Part shown: piece after piece, positions 33,892-42,568 of the stretch
Layout of the letters: every line of letters begins with the position of its first letter
Numbering within the stretch: the stretch's first letter is position 1
Assembly: GCA_012033205.1 (NCBI GenBank)
Contig: JAAUSO010000005.1
Location: 1-64,000, forward strand
DNA length: 64,000 bases
Reading direction: 5' to 3'
Source of the DNA: Richelia sp. SL_2_1
GTDB taxonomy: Bacteria > Cyanobacteriota > Cyanobacteriia > Cyanobacteriales > Nostocaceae
Made by a program: the position numbers and the translations under genes
The notes under the pieces: model-generated
What the model was told of the DNA's origin: nothing
The model's database searches: none
What the model saw: only the letters and a program-made list of their open reading frames with translations

Positions 33892-34650
33892 ACCCTTGTG
33901 GTTATAGCTGCGAATCATTCTTTGACGGAGATTGGGGTTAATTAACCAAGCGACTTCTAAAAACAAAGGTTCACCTAACCGGGCTTGAAGGGGAGAAGTA
34001 ACGGAAGCACCATTGGGAAGAAGCAATACTTGTATTTGATTTTGGTCAAAAAAGAGAATAGAGTCTTTGACAGTAGCAGTAGAAGTAATAGTGCGATCGC
34101 CAAAATTTAAAGTTTGAGTTAATTTTCCCATTTGATCGAGATGTAAAAGCATTTGAGTAGAATAACTATCAGGCTTTTGTAAATCGGGATAGATAGTTAC
34201 AGCTGCACCAATCCATTCTCCCAACAAAGCATCGACAGTTAAAACAGCACTGTGTAAAGGTTGAGTTTGAGCAAGATGTTCTCGAATTAAAGTAAACTTA
34301 TCTAACTTGAGATTTCGATCAAAGAGCTGTACCAACCGTAAACGATGATGATCGTGAATAAAACCAAATTCAGCACCAAAAGTAGAAAAGGGTGCTAACT
34401 GAATAGAGCCATTGGAAAAAGCACCATTTTCAAAAAACATGATTCCCTTTCCTAGGGAACTGTATTCCAAAACCTTTTCATCTTCTCCAATACGAACAAT
34501 TTGGCGAATAGTTTGATTATTGTTCAAACCTTGCAAAGAAACGATGCTGGGGATATCTTCTAATAATTCACCTTGAGAAGATAAACGAGTAAAAGAACCT
34601 TCCCATTCACCAAGATTTTTTAACAAAGCATTCCATTGTGAAATCATCAT
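33850..34650 (-). CDS. DUF3598 family protein (calycin-like)
   Basis: A 266-residue soluble protein of the cyanobacterial DUF3598 family, predicted beta-barrel (calycin/lipocalin-like). It begins SQWNALLKNLGEWEGSFTRLSSQGELLEDIPSIVSLQG, with RLRLVQLFD and VDALLGEWIGAAVTIYPD in the middle, consistent with two related half-domains each starting with a GEWxG motif. A ligand-binding role is inferred from the fold; no substrate is known. It starts at tandem ATGs. The 3' end lies in the duplicated segment shared with the aat downstream region. Confidence 0.82.
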   Translation of the reverse strand: MMISQWNALLKNLGEWEGSFTRLSSQGELLEDIPSIVSLQGLNNNQTIRQIVRIGEDEKVLEYSSLGKGIMFFENGAFSNGSIQLAPFSTFGAEFGFIHDHHRLRLVQLFDRNLKLDKFTLIREHLAQTQPLHSAVLTVDALLGEWIGAAVTIYPDLQKPDSYSTQMLLHLDQMGKLTQTLNFGDRTITSTATVKDSILFFDQNQIQVLLLPNGASVTSPLQARLGEPLFLEVAWLINPNLRQRMIRSYNHKGEWFSLTLVTETKI

Positions 34651-34697
34651 AATATATTAGAAACTGCCAAGATAGTATATGGAGTTCGGGTAAGATA

Positions 34698-34784
34698 ACT
34701 CATAACTCCTAACTCCTAACTTCTAACTCCTAACTCATAACTCCTAACTCCTAACTCCTAACTCATAACTCCTAACTCCTAACT
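34698..34784. repeat. STRR array, heptamer CTAACTC
   Basis: About a dozen AACTCCT units with AACTCAT variants, ending 3 bp from the ftsX stop codon (34788-34790, minus strand). Confidence 0.9.
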
Positions 34785-34787
34785 TGA

Positions 34788-35681
34788 TTAAATTCGTCGC
34801 AGTGCAAATAAACTCCCTATCAATCCTACTGTTGCACCGAAGCTTAAGAGAATAACTGGTAGTAATAAAATTTGTAAAGAAGTAAGTTGTAAACCGTTAG
34901 TAAGAAGTTGAATAAATTCGGGTTGATTGATTAGGAATCGATTGAGAAACTGTTGAACAAGACTAATAAAACTCCAAGCTACCGCACCACCAGCAATTCC
35001 AAAAGTAATTCCTTGTAAAATAAATGGTAAGTAAATCCAAGTAGAAGTTGCACCGACTAACTGCATAATTTCGATTTCTCGTGTTCGAGCCATCAATACA
35101 AGACGAATCGTAATACTGGTGACTGCAACGGCTGTTAATGTCAAAATCACAGTGATTGTTAGAGTCACCCAATTCAAACCTCTATGTAATTGAGCAATAC
35201 GTCTGACAGCTTCATCAACATACTGTACCGTATCGACGGGAGGTAGTTTAGCGAGTTGAGTAGCTAAATCTGGTACTACTTGAGAATTTTTTGCCTTTAC
35301 CTTAATTTCATCTACCAAGGGATTACCATCTAACTGTTGAGTAGCAGCTTCAATATCGGATATTCCCATTTCTTGAAGTAATTGTGTCCAAGCTTGTTCT
35401 TTGGTGATAGTTTTGATTGTGGCAACTTCTGGCATTTTGGCAATTAAAGTTTCAATACTATCTGCACGTATTGTGGGTTCGAGATATACTGATACCTCCA
35501 ATTGAGAGCCAAATTGATTGAGTAGTTTTTCAACTTGCCAAGAAGTTTGTAGACTAATACCGAATAAAAATAGTAGCACGGCAACAGTACTTATAGCTGC
35601 CCAGTTCATCCACCCACCCCGATGCAAACCTAAAAAAGTTTCTTTGAGTAGGTAATCTAACTTAGTCAGGAATTTTAACAC
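34788..35681 (-). CDS. ftsX: cell division protein FtsX (permease-like)
   Basis: Membrane partner of the ATPase FtsE; the complex controls periplasmic peptidoglycan hydrolases at the septum. From the GTG at 35681 it is 297 residues starting LKFLTKLDYLLKETFLGLHRGGWMNWAAISTV. Four membrane helices (about 25-47, 170-195, 220-245, 265-290) flank a large extracellular loop with SQLEVSVYLEPTIRADSIETLIAKMPEV. The cytosolic MARTREIEIMQLVGATSTWI coupling motif is present. A TTG-initiated frame extends to 35756, but those 25 residues are Phe/Asn-rich and unlike the family. No ftsE neighbour is present. Confidence 0.9.
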   Translation of the reverse strand: MLKFLTKLDYLLKETFLGLHRGGWMNWAAISTVAVLLFLFGISLQTSWQVEKLLNQFGSQLEVSVYLEPTIRADSIETLIAKMPEVATIKTITKEQAWTQLLQEMGISDIEAATQQLDGNPLVDEIKVKAKNSQVVPDLATQLAKLPPVDTVQYVDEAVRRIAQLHRGLNWVTLTITVILTLTAVAVTSITIRLVLMARTREIEIMQLVGATSTWIYLPFILQGITFGIAGGAVAWSFISLVQQFLNRFLINQPEFIQLLTNGLQLTSLQILLLPVILLSFGATVGLIGSLFALRRI

Positions 35682-35801
35682 GTTTGAAGAATGTAAAAAT
35701 TTGAATAATTTGAATAATTTATTGTAAAGACTCGTAAGTATAAAGTCTCTACGCAATACTGCTGGTTTATCAAGTCAGGAAACAAAGAAGGAGGTAATGG
35801 G

Positions 35802-35828
35802 TAACTGATAACTGATAACTGATAACTG
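35802..35828. repeat. STRR array, heptamer ACTGATA
   Basis: Three to four AACTGAT units in the divergent region between ftsX and the pentapeptide-repeat gene. Confidence 0.75.
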
Positions 35829-35893
35829 TGGTAGGATTCTAAGCGACTGGCAGTTAGATGAGCGTATCTCAAATATAATTTAGGGAAAAAAGT

Positions 35894-35938
35894 CGCCGGT
35901 ACTCCGCCGTTGCACGGCGGAGTCTGCGGCAACCGGCG
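35894..35938. repeat. two-tier palindrome in the ftsX/pentapeptide divergent region
   Basis: Inner stem ACTCCGCCG / CGGCGGAGT around TTGCA, flanked by an outer pair CGCCGGT / ACCGGCG with a CTGCGGCA bulge on one side. It is much more GC-rich than the surroundings, as expected for a dispersed hairpin repeat. Confidence 0.7.
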
Positions 35939-35985
35939 TTTCCCAGTAAAAACATAGTCCTGTCTTGACGTGTAATTGATTAAAA

Positions 35986-37353
35986 ATGGCTCAAGAATAC
36001 CGTCGTGCAAAACTTCGAGGAAAATCATTTAAAGGACAAGATTTAACGGGTGTAGACTTCTCCTATTCCGACATTCGCGGTGCTGATTTCACTAACGCTA
36101 TTCTCAGAGATGCAAATTTCAGCAATACAATAGCAGGTTTACAACGTCGTTGGGCAATTATGATAATTTTATTGTCCTTACTGCTATCGGCGCTGAGTGG
36201 ATTAATGTCGGCTGTTGGTGGTTCTTTAGTAGGATTTATTTTAATTGATAGCGCTCGCGAAAATCTTTATGTGGGTGTAGCAAGTTTAATCATCTTATCA
36301 GTATTTTTTCTATTAAGCATCCGTCAGGGACTATTGACTGCTTGCGGTTTTTTGGCGGTAGCTATTGCCTTAGCAGTAGTTACGGCAATAGCTTGGGCGG
36401 GTTTTGTAGCCGTTGTCTGGACTGGATTAGCCGCCACTAATGAAGCAATCGAAATTGCCCCAATTGTCGCTGTGGTAGCGACAGGAACAGTAGCCGTCAT
36501 CGTCACTGCGGGAGGAGCAGTCTTTGTCACAATTACAGCAGCAATTACGGGGGCAATCGCCGGAATTTTCGCGGTTACTCTGACTGTAATGTTCGCGGGA
36601 TTAGTTGCTGGTACGATATCGGTATATGCGATGATGGTAAACCCAGTTGCGGGAATCGCAGCCGGTACCGTATCGTTAATCTTGGTAATTCTGTCTGCTT
36701 ATATCGGTTGTTGCGCCATTTTTGAAGATAAAAACCAGAATTTTGTCCGTAAGATTGCGATTTCTCTAATTACGAGGTACGGAACTAGTTTTCGTAATGC
36801 CGATTTAACAGATGCTGATTTTACTCAAGCTAAACTCAAAAGCGCTAATTTCACCAAAGCTAAAGTTAAACGCACTAATTGGTTTGAAATCAAAAAAGTA
36901 CATTTAGCAGCAGTAAATACGACTTATTTAGAAAATATTCAGATGCGCGAGTTAGTTGTCAATAAGAATTTACAAAACAAAATATTTGACGGTTGGAACT
37001 TACGAGGAATAAATTTACAAGGAGCAAATCTTAAAGATGCAAGTTTTATCGAAGCGAATTTGAGCGAAACCAACTTACGAAACGCGGATATGTCTAGAGC
37101 GAAACTAGTGCGATCGCAATTAGACAAAGCGGATTTAAGAAATGCCAATTTAACAGGAGCATATGTAGAAGATTGGAATATAACTGTGCAAACTCTGTTA
37201 TATCCGATTAATTGCGATTATATATTTTTACGGGTACCGACACCAGAAGATCCGAATCCCCAACGTTTACCTGCTAATTGGGAAGCAAGTTTTAAAGACG
37301 GTGAATTTAATAAGTTAATGAATCCTCTATTGAAAGTTTCAAATTACAGTTAA
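35986..37353 (+). CDS. pentapeptide-repeat protein with a central membrane domain
   Basis: A 455-residue protein in three parts. Residues 5-50 carry A(D/N)LxG-type pentapeptide repeats (LRGKSFKGQDLTGVDFSYSDIRGADFTNAILRDANFSN). Residues 55-250 form a Val/Ala/Gly-rich membrane domain of about six helices. Residues 265-385 return to pentapeptide repeats (FRNADLTDADFTQAKLKSANFTKAKVK and LRGINLQGANLKDASFIEANLSETNLRNADMSRAKL). A short globular tail ends in YIFLRVPTPEDPNPQRLPANW. The beta-helical parts probably lie on the same side of the membrane. Similar proteins are annotated only by the repeat; function unknown. Confidence 0.85.
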   Translation: MAQEYRRAKLRGKSFKGQDLTGVDFSYSDIRGADFTNAILRDANFSNTIAGLQRRWAIMIILLSLLLSALSGLMSAVGGSLVGFILIDSARENLYVGVASLIILSVFFLLSIRQGLLTACGFLAVAIALAVVTAIAWAGFVAVVWTGLAATNEAIEIAPIVAVVATGTVAVIVTAGGAVFVTITAAITGAIAGIFAVTLTVMFAGLVAGTISVYAMMVNPVAGIAAGTVSLILVILSAYIGCCAIFEDKNQNFVRKIAISLITRYGTSFRNADLTDADFTQAKLKSANFTKAKVKRTNWFEIKKVHLAAVNTTYLENIQMRELVVNKNLQNKIFDGWNLRGINLQGANLKDASFIEANLSETNLRNADMSRAKLVRSQLDKADLRNANLTGAYVEDWNITVQTLLYPINCDYIFLRVPTPEDPNPQRLPANWEASFKDGEFNKLMNPLLKVSNYS

Positions 37354-37370
37354 GAGGTAATGGGTAATTA

Positions 37371-37405
37371 AATCCGTGAAATCCGTGAAATCCGTAAAAT
37401 CCGTG
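37371..37405. repeat. tandem 9-mer repeat ATCCGTGAA
   Basis: Four AATCCGTGA-type units 17 bp after the stop of the pentapeptide gene; a nonamer rather than heptamer. Confidence 0.75.
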
Positions 37406-37550
37406 TTCGGGAATTGAGTATTGATTTTGATACTTTTTAATAATCCAGCCAATATTTGGTCTTTATCTAATTTTGCAACTAGTTGCCAGAGGGTTTTGAT
37501 AAATTAGCAGCAGTTACTAGTTTTGAGTGAAAACTAGTAACTACAATACT

Positions 37551-37763
37551 TTAAACTACTTGCCACCAACCGAAAGCGGGACCGATAAAACGAACCGTTA
37601 CCCAAATGGCAATCATTAAAAAAATACCAATCCAGGCACCGCGAGTAGTCCAACTAACGAACTGTTCTGATTGTTTTTTAGTTATCGGAACCCAGGGTAA
37701 AATACGAGGAGACTGACCGTAATCCGTCCCTAGTGAAGCTTTACGTCGTTTTGCTTCGCCCAT
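37551..37763 (-). CDS. DUF2839 small membrane protein
   Basis: From the ATG at 37763 it is 70 residues: MGEAKRRKASLGTDYGQSPRILPWVPITKKQSEQF followed by one membrane helix (AWIGIFLMIAIWVTVRFIGPAFGWW). This layout and the GEAKRRKxxLGxxYG start are what I know as DUF2839. The frame extends 15 codons upstream to another ATG (37808), but the added residues are atypical. Function unknown; a single-pass membrane protein with a cytosolic basic N-terminus. Confidence 0.8.
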   Translation of the reverse strand: MGEAKRRKASLGTDYGQSPRILPWVPITKKQSEQFVSWTTRGAWIGIFLMIAIWVTVRFIGPAFGWWQVV

Positions 37764-38343
37764 AATTGAGATTAAGATACGTCGTACCAAATATCTACTA
37801 CTACTCATCGTAGCGCCTATAAAACCATAATTAACTGGATATTTTATAAAAAATATTATTGAATGTAAACTCTTGTAATGATTTTTTAAAAATTGTTAAC
37901 TAGATAGCGAATTTTTTGTGATTTATTCAGATATATTTATATATTTCAATGGATATGCTGGAAGTCTAAATAAATTTTCGTTTTCGTTTTAGTCTTGAAA
38001 TTAATATTGATAGTATTATTTGAAGATAAGCAATGATGAATTTTTGTTGCTTAAAATTCACGAAAATACACCTCGAACTCAACAACACCAAAAAATTGGG
38101 TTTTTGTCAACTCTAAGCCTGAAAACCTCGATAAAAATATAGACTTAAAGAATACTGTATTCAAAAGTATTGAAAATTATTTTTGATTTAGCTGTTAATC
38201 TGATAGCGAGAAGAATATTTTCATAAGTGTTGGAACTATGCTGATTTTGTGCTGTTCATCAGGTATAGTTTTGCATGAGTTTTAAGATACGTAGGCTAAT
38301 CGACCTACCGCACTGCATAGTACATTATACGCGCAAATTAAAG
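37764..38343. other. divergent intergenic region
   Basis: About 580 bp of AT-rich DNA between the DUF2839 gene and the beta-helix/SLH gene. Nothing beyond presumptive promoters is recognised. Confidence 0.4.
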
Positions 38344-40011
38344 ATGAAATATAAGGGCTTTTCCATTTCTTTAGGTAATAATTCCCGTCTTAACTTAAAG
38401 TTACCTTTCTCTATTGCTGCTTTAGTTATAGTGTCTGGTGGTTCAATGCTACTACCTGTAGAAGTTGACGCGAGTGGTACAAAACAAACAATCGCTCAAA
38501 CTTTGCTCGCACAAAATCCCGTAGCAAGCAGCATAATTTACATAAACCCACAAACTGGTACGGATGCTGCCGGAGGCGGTACTACTGAAGCTGCACCATA
38601 TAAAACTATTACTTTCGCTCTGCAACAAGCACAAGCGGGTACAGTTATTCAACTCGCACCCGGTACCTACAGCAGGGAAACCGGGGAACAATTTCCTCTG
38701 ACAATTCCACAAGGAGTAACATTACGAGGAGACGAAGCTGGTAAAGGACAAGCAGTATTAATTATAGGAAGCGGTAAATACACCAGCCGTACATTTGCCG
38801 CTCAAAACGTGACTATTCTTCCTCAAAATAACTCTGTTATTACTGGTGTTACCGTTACAAATCCAGAGTCTCGCGGAAGTGGCATATGGGTAGAATCAAC
38901 TAATTCAAAAGTTACAAATAGTACTTTTACTAACAACAAACGAGAAGGTATTTTTGTTACTGGTACAGGTAATCCGATAATTGCCGGTAACATTTTTATT
39001 AAAAATACAGGTAATGGCGTTTCTGTCGCCAAATCTGCTGTGGGAGAGATTCGCGGCAACTTATTTCAAGATACAGGATTCGGTTTAGCGATTGGTGGAG
39101 ACTCTACACCTTTGGTAATTGAAAACCAAATTTTGCAAAACGTAGACGGAATCTTTATCTCCAATGCAGCTAAGCCGGTATTACGTAAAAACTTCATCCA
39201 AAACAATACACGGGATGGTATTGTCTCTATTTCTCAAGCTCAGCCTAACTTGGGTACCTCAGAAGAAGCGGGTGGTAACTTAATTCGCAATAATAAGCGT
39301 TTTGATCTAAACAATGCTACTCAAGGTCAAATTTTAGCGATTGGTAACGATATCGATCAAGCTAAAATTTCCGGACAAGTAGAATTTGTGGCAGCTGCTG
39401 TAGAACCACTTCCCGGTGGAGCTACGGCTTTCCGAGATGTCGCACCAAATTATTGGGCAAAAAGCTACATCGAAGCTTTAGCCTCCAAAGGTGTGATTGC
39501 TGGCTTCCCCGATGGTACTTTCAAACCCAACGAACCCGTTACCCGCGCTCAATTCGCTGCTATTATTAACAAAGCGTTTTCACCAACCCCTCAACGACAA
39601 ACCATTAATTTTGGCGATGTCAGCAGCAATTTTTGGGCTTATAGTGCGATTCAAACAGCTACCAGAGGAGGTTTTCTTGCTGGTTATCCCAATAATACTT
39701 TTAGAGCGCAGCTAGAAATTCCCAGAGTACAGGTTTTAGTTTCCTTGGCTAACGGTTTAGGTTTAACTGCAAACAATCAAAATGTTCTTTCTGTTTATAG
39801 CGATGCTTCCCAAATTCCTAGTTGGGCGCAAGCACCAGTTGCAGCAGCAACTACAAAACAGCTAGTAGTTAACTATCCAACTGCTACACAATTAAGTCCC
39901 AATCGTCAAGCCACTAGAGCAGAAGTTGCGGCTTTTGTTTATCAAGCCCTAGTCAATGCCGGAAAAGCCCAAGCAATTCCCTCACCTTATGTAGTAACGG
40001 TTCAGCAATAA
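38344..40011 (+). CDS. DUF1565 right-handed beta-helix protein with three SLH domains
   Basis: Surface protein of 555 residues from the ATG at 38344. It has a signal-peptide-like start (LPFSIAALVIVSGGSMLLPVEVDASG) and a DUF1565/pectate-lyase-like beta-helix (IYINPQTGTDAAGGGTTEAAPYKTITFALQQAQAGTVIQLAPGTY, then NSKVTNSTFTNNKREGIFVTGTGNPIIAGNIF and further NxI/NxF coils). Three SLH repeats follow (FRDVAPNYWAKSYIEALASKGVIAGFPDGTFKPNEPVTRAQFAAII, FGDVSSNFWAYSAIQTA, and a degenerate third). An upstream in-frame ATG at 38275 would push the signal peptide to residue ~45, so I prefer the later start. Probably envelope-attached; the beta-helix might bind or modify polysaccharide. Confidence 0.88.
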   Translation: MKYKGFSISLGNNSRLNLKLPFSIAALVIVSGGSMLLPVEVDASGTKQTIAQTLLAQNPVASSIIYINPQTGTDAAGGGTTEAAPYKTITFALQQAQAGTVIQLAPGTYSRETGEQFPLTIPQGVTLRGDEAGKGQAVLIIGSGKYTSRTFAAQNVTILPQNNSVITGVTVTNPESRGSGIWVESTNSKVTNSTFTNNKREGIFVTGTGNPIIAGNIFIKNTGNGVSVAKSAVGEIRGNLFQDTGFGLAIGGDSTPLVIENQILQNVDGIFISNAAKPVLRKNFIQNNTRDGIVSISQAQPNLGTSEEAGGNLIRNNKRFDLNNATQGQILAIGNDIDQAKISGQVEFVAAAVEPLPGGATAFRDVAPNYWAKSYIEALASKGVIAGFPDGTFKPNEPVTRAQFAAIINKAFSPTPQRQTINFGDVSSNFWAYSAIQTATRGGFLAGYPNNTFRAQLEIPRVQVLVSLANGLGLTANNQNVLSVYSDASQIPSWAQAPVAAATTKQLVVNYPTATQLSPNRQATRAEVAAFVYQALVNAGKAQAIPSPYVVTVQQ

Positions 40012-40038
40012 AACTACTAACTCTTAAATACAACAATC

Positions 40039-40229
40039 AGAAGTCGGGTTTTTTGGTTAAATATAGCGGTTTTCACTTGAGTGGAATACAAATTTTACCT
40101 CACCCCGCCCTCCGGGCACCCCTCTCCTGTCGGGAGGAGAGGGGAAGGGGGTGAGGTTTTAGTGTATTGGACTCAACTGAAATTTGCTATATCTCTTAGA
40201 TAAAACAATCACCGTAAAAACCCGACTTC
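40039..40229. repeat. AGAAGTCGGG/CCCGACTTC hairpin repeat interrupted by a MITE-like element
   Basis: Left arm AGAAGTCGGGTTTT at 40039, right arm AAAAACCCGACTTC ending 40229. An uninterrupted copy at 47071-47134 shows the same arms and flanks about 64 bp apart, so the element at 40062-40192 is an insertion. Confidence 0.8.
40062..40192 (+). mobile_element. 130-bp MITE-like element, copy 1
   Basis: Imperfect terminal inverted repeats of about 21 bp (ATATAGCGGTTTTCACTTGAG and the complement of the other end ATATAGCAAATTTCAGTTGAG, 17 matches). Between them lies a GC-rich hairpin CTCACCCCGCCCTCCGGGC...GGGGGTGAGG. There is no coding capacity. Further copies are at 47225-47356 and, inverted, 62830-62959. 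Confidence 0.8.
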
Positions 40230-40237
40230 AATCAACT

Positions 40238-40531
40238 TCAAGGTTTTTTAGAATCTTGACGATTATCTTCCCAACGCCAGAGAAACACCATTAAAGCAAC
40301 CACTCCTAACTGAAGCGCTAAGGATGGTAAACCAACTTCAAAAGTAGTCTTTTGGGCTAGTAGCTGTAAAATAAAAATAAATGCCCCGATTAAGCCAGAG
40401 GCACCAAAAGATAGGTAAACAAATTTTCGTAAACCCCGATAAGGAGATGCTGCTTCTGCTTTGAGACGAGCGTATTGCTCTGGCTTTAGTTGACGTTTAT
40501 TAGTGCTATTTTTAGAATTTGGTTGTACCAT
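40238..40531 (-). CDS. DUF3493 family membrane protein
   Basis: 97 residues with a hydrophilic N-terminus (NSKNSTNKRQLKPEQYARLKAEAASPYRGLRKFVYLSFGASGLIGAFIFILQLL) and two membrane helices (about 38-58 and 68-87). The RLKAEAxxPYRGLRxFxYxxFGASGxIGxFIF block is DUF3493 as I know it, a domain found in plant and algal photosystem II assembly proteins (LPA1/REP27). A role in photosystem biogenesis is therefore an inference. The right arm of an interrupted hairpin repeat lies just past its stop. Confidence 0.75.
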   Translation of the reverse strand: MVQPNSKNSTNKRQLKPEQYARLKAEAASPYRGLRKFVYLSFGASGLIGAFIFILQLLAQKTTFEVGLPSLALQLGVVALMVFLWRWEDNRQDSKKP

Positions 40532-40565
40532 AAAGTTCTTAATGATATAATTCGAGATTGTTTAT

Positions 40566-40637
40566 GCCGACGTGGCTCAGTGGTAGAGCAATTGATTCGT
40601 AATCAATAGGTCGCGGGTTCAAATCCCGCCGTCGGCT
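40566..40637 (+). tRNA. tRNA-Thr (anticodon CGT)
   Basis: A 72-nt cloverleaf. Acceptor stem GCCGACG/CGTCGGC; D arm GGCTC..GAGC; anticodon stem ATTGA/TCAAT with loop TTCGTAA, giving CGT, which reads ACG (Thr); T arm CGGGTTCAAATCCCG. Discriminator T; CCA is not encoded. Confidence 0.93.
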
Positions 40638-40651
40638 TTGTTTAGCTGTAA

Positions 40652-41695
40652 TTAATAGTTTACCTGTTTGAGGATTATACGATTGCGACCTTCTTGTTTA
40701 GCTTGGTAAAGAGCTTTGTCTGCTGCCAAAATTAAATTACTTGGCGAGGATTGAAAATCGGGAATGGTGGTTGCCACACCCAAACTCAGAGTTACATAAT
40801 TACTAACCCCAGATTCCAGGTGTTCTACTTGTAATTCCCTAACTCCCGATTGCATTAAAGCTGCAACATGAACCGCACCAGGAGCATTGGTATGTGGCAT
40901 AATTACAGCAAACTCTTCGCCACCGTAACGCGCTACTAAATCTTGATTTTTTTGTGCCGCACCATTTAAAACAGCAGCCACTTTTTGCAAACACAAGTCT
41001 CCTGCGGGATGTCCATATTTATCATTAAAAGGTTTAAAAAAATCGATATCGCATAAAATTAATGACAGTGGTTTATCTGAACCGGCTAAATTCATCCATT
41101 GATTATTTAAATACTGATCAAACCGACGACGATTAGCCAAACCAGTTAAGCCATCCATATTAGCTAATTGTTGCAAAGCTTGGTTTGCTGCTTCTAGTTG
41201 CTTGTATAATTGTGCTTGTTGTAAAAGTCGTCGCACCCGCTGACGTAAAACAGCCCAATGAATCGGTTTAGTAACGTAATCGCTAGCCCCTGCCCCGAAA
41301 GCACGATTTACTGACTCTGGATCATCCAAACCTGTAATCATTAATATTGGAGTACGTTCCCATAGTTTTGAAATGACGCTGGTACTTGCATAAGATTCAG
41401 TATCAAAATTCGCTAACGCTACTGCCAAATTGTTTCTCGCAATCTGCATTAGTTCATTACAGCAGGTAAAACCGTCCATCACCGGCATTAATGCATCTAG
41501 TAGAACTAAATCCGGTTTTAAAGCAATATAGGCATCTAAACACTCTTGACCATTAGCAACATCTATTACGCGATATCCTTCATTATCCATATATTCACGC
41601 AGAAGAGTCCGTATGGCTTTATCGTCATCAGCCACTAAAATTAAGGGCGGTTTGCTAGGGATAGGAGTTGGGCTTATGCCTGACATGAGTTGCAT
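40652..41695 (-). CDS. response regulator with GGDEF diguanylate cyclase output
   Basis: 347 residues. The N-terminal receiver (about 17-160) has acidic pocket VADDDKAIR, phospho-acceptor Asp in LVLLDALMPVMDG and Lys in YVTKPIH. It carries an unusual ~20-residue insertion (NNLAVALANFDTESYASTSVISKLWE) between helix 3 and strand 4. A short coiled coil leads to a GGDEF domain with the active ARYGGEEFAVIMP. It is predicted to make cyclic di-GMP on phosphorylation. The allosteric I-site position reads KNQD rather than RxxD, so product inhibition may be lost. No partner kinase is adjacent. Confidence 0.92.
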   Translation of the reverse strand: MQLMSGISPTPIPSKPPLILVADDDKAIRTLLREYMDNEGYRVIDVANGQECLDAYIALKPDLVLLDALMPVMDGFTCCNELMQIARNNLAVALANFDTESYASTSVISKLWERTPILMITGLDDPESVNRAFGAGASDYVTKPIHWAVLRQRVRRLLQQAQLYKQLEAANQALQQLANMDGLTGLANRRRFDQYLNNQWMNLAGSDKPLSLILCDIDFFKPFNDKYGHPAGDLCLQKVAAVLNGAAQKNQDLVARYGGEEFAVIMPHTNAPGAVHVAALMQSGVRELQVEHLESGVSNYVTLSLGVATTIPDFQSSPSNLILAADKALYQAKQEGRNRIILKQVNY

Positions 41696-42568
41696 TCCAC
41701 AGAATACTAAGGTGGTAAAGCTAAAAGTAAATTCGCGATCGCGCTACAAAAAATCGGATGATTATGTTTAGCCTACTTGTAGACTTTTTACTCTATTGTT
41801 AAATTTAGTTACTGCACGTATTGCTTTACCGGCTTCAAAAGTCTTTTTCATCCCCAATTGTCATTACTAGTTAAAGGTTAATGGCAACTTTGTTGAACGA
41901 AAATAAAATTGTCTACAAAATATTGGGAAACTTTGTCTTAAAAAGGACAAGAATATAGAAGTAAAAGTATGATTTTATATTTATTTTGAAAACTCATTAT
42001 GACTTATAATTCAGTCGCGGTATCGCAATTTTGAAGAGATTTTAAGGTGGAAATGAAGTATTAAATAGGGGAATATGGCTTTGCTGTCTTACTGAATGTT
42101 GAGAAGGTAAACAAGAATTCTGTTTTGTGTGTTTTGCGGCTATGAGCCAAATCTTTGGTAGACGACTGAATTGCATATCTGATTATGACCTCGTTAACTA
42201 TAATACAAGTATCTGCCCACAATAGGCTAGAAAGAAAATCTTACTATCTATAGTTCCCAGATATTCATTTGCAATTACAATTTTCTAAAGAAATAACCAA
42301 AAATAATCGGTTAACGGTTACGTACTTAAGAAAAATTAACTATATTTTCAGATACTAAGTATATACGAGGGTTTTATAAATATTGAATTATTCCTCTGAG
42401 AATTTCTTTCTGCTTGAGAAAATGCTTTAAACTTTTATGGGTTGCTAAAGTAAGTAGGAAAAATATTCTTTCCCCCTGCTAAGAGTTAAGAACTCAGCGG
42501 TAGCTAAAATGATCGATATGATGCTGTGATTCTCAAAGATTTCAAGTTCTGATTAAAATTAAAATCCC
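41696..42568. other. long non-coding intergenic region
   Basis: 873 bp with one HIP1 site (about 41735) and AT-rich DNA between divergent genes. I found no convincing ORF, tRNA, hairpin terminator or repeat array. Its length leaves room for an unrecognised RNA or a long leader. Confidence 0.4.

Noticed and set aside
41696-42568. Hidden gene in the 873-bp gap
   Set aside because: Scanned both strands by eye; no frame of useful length with a ribosome site, and no tRNA or terminator pattern.
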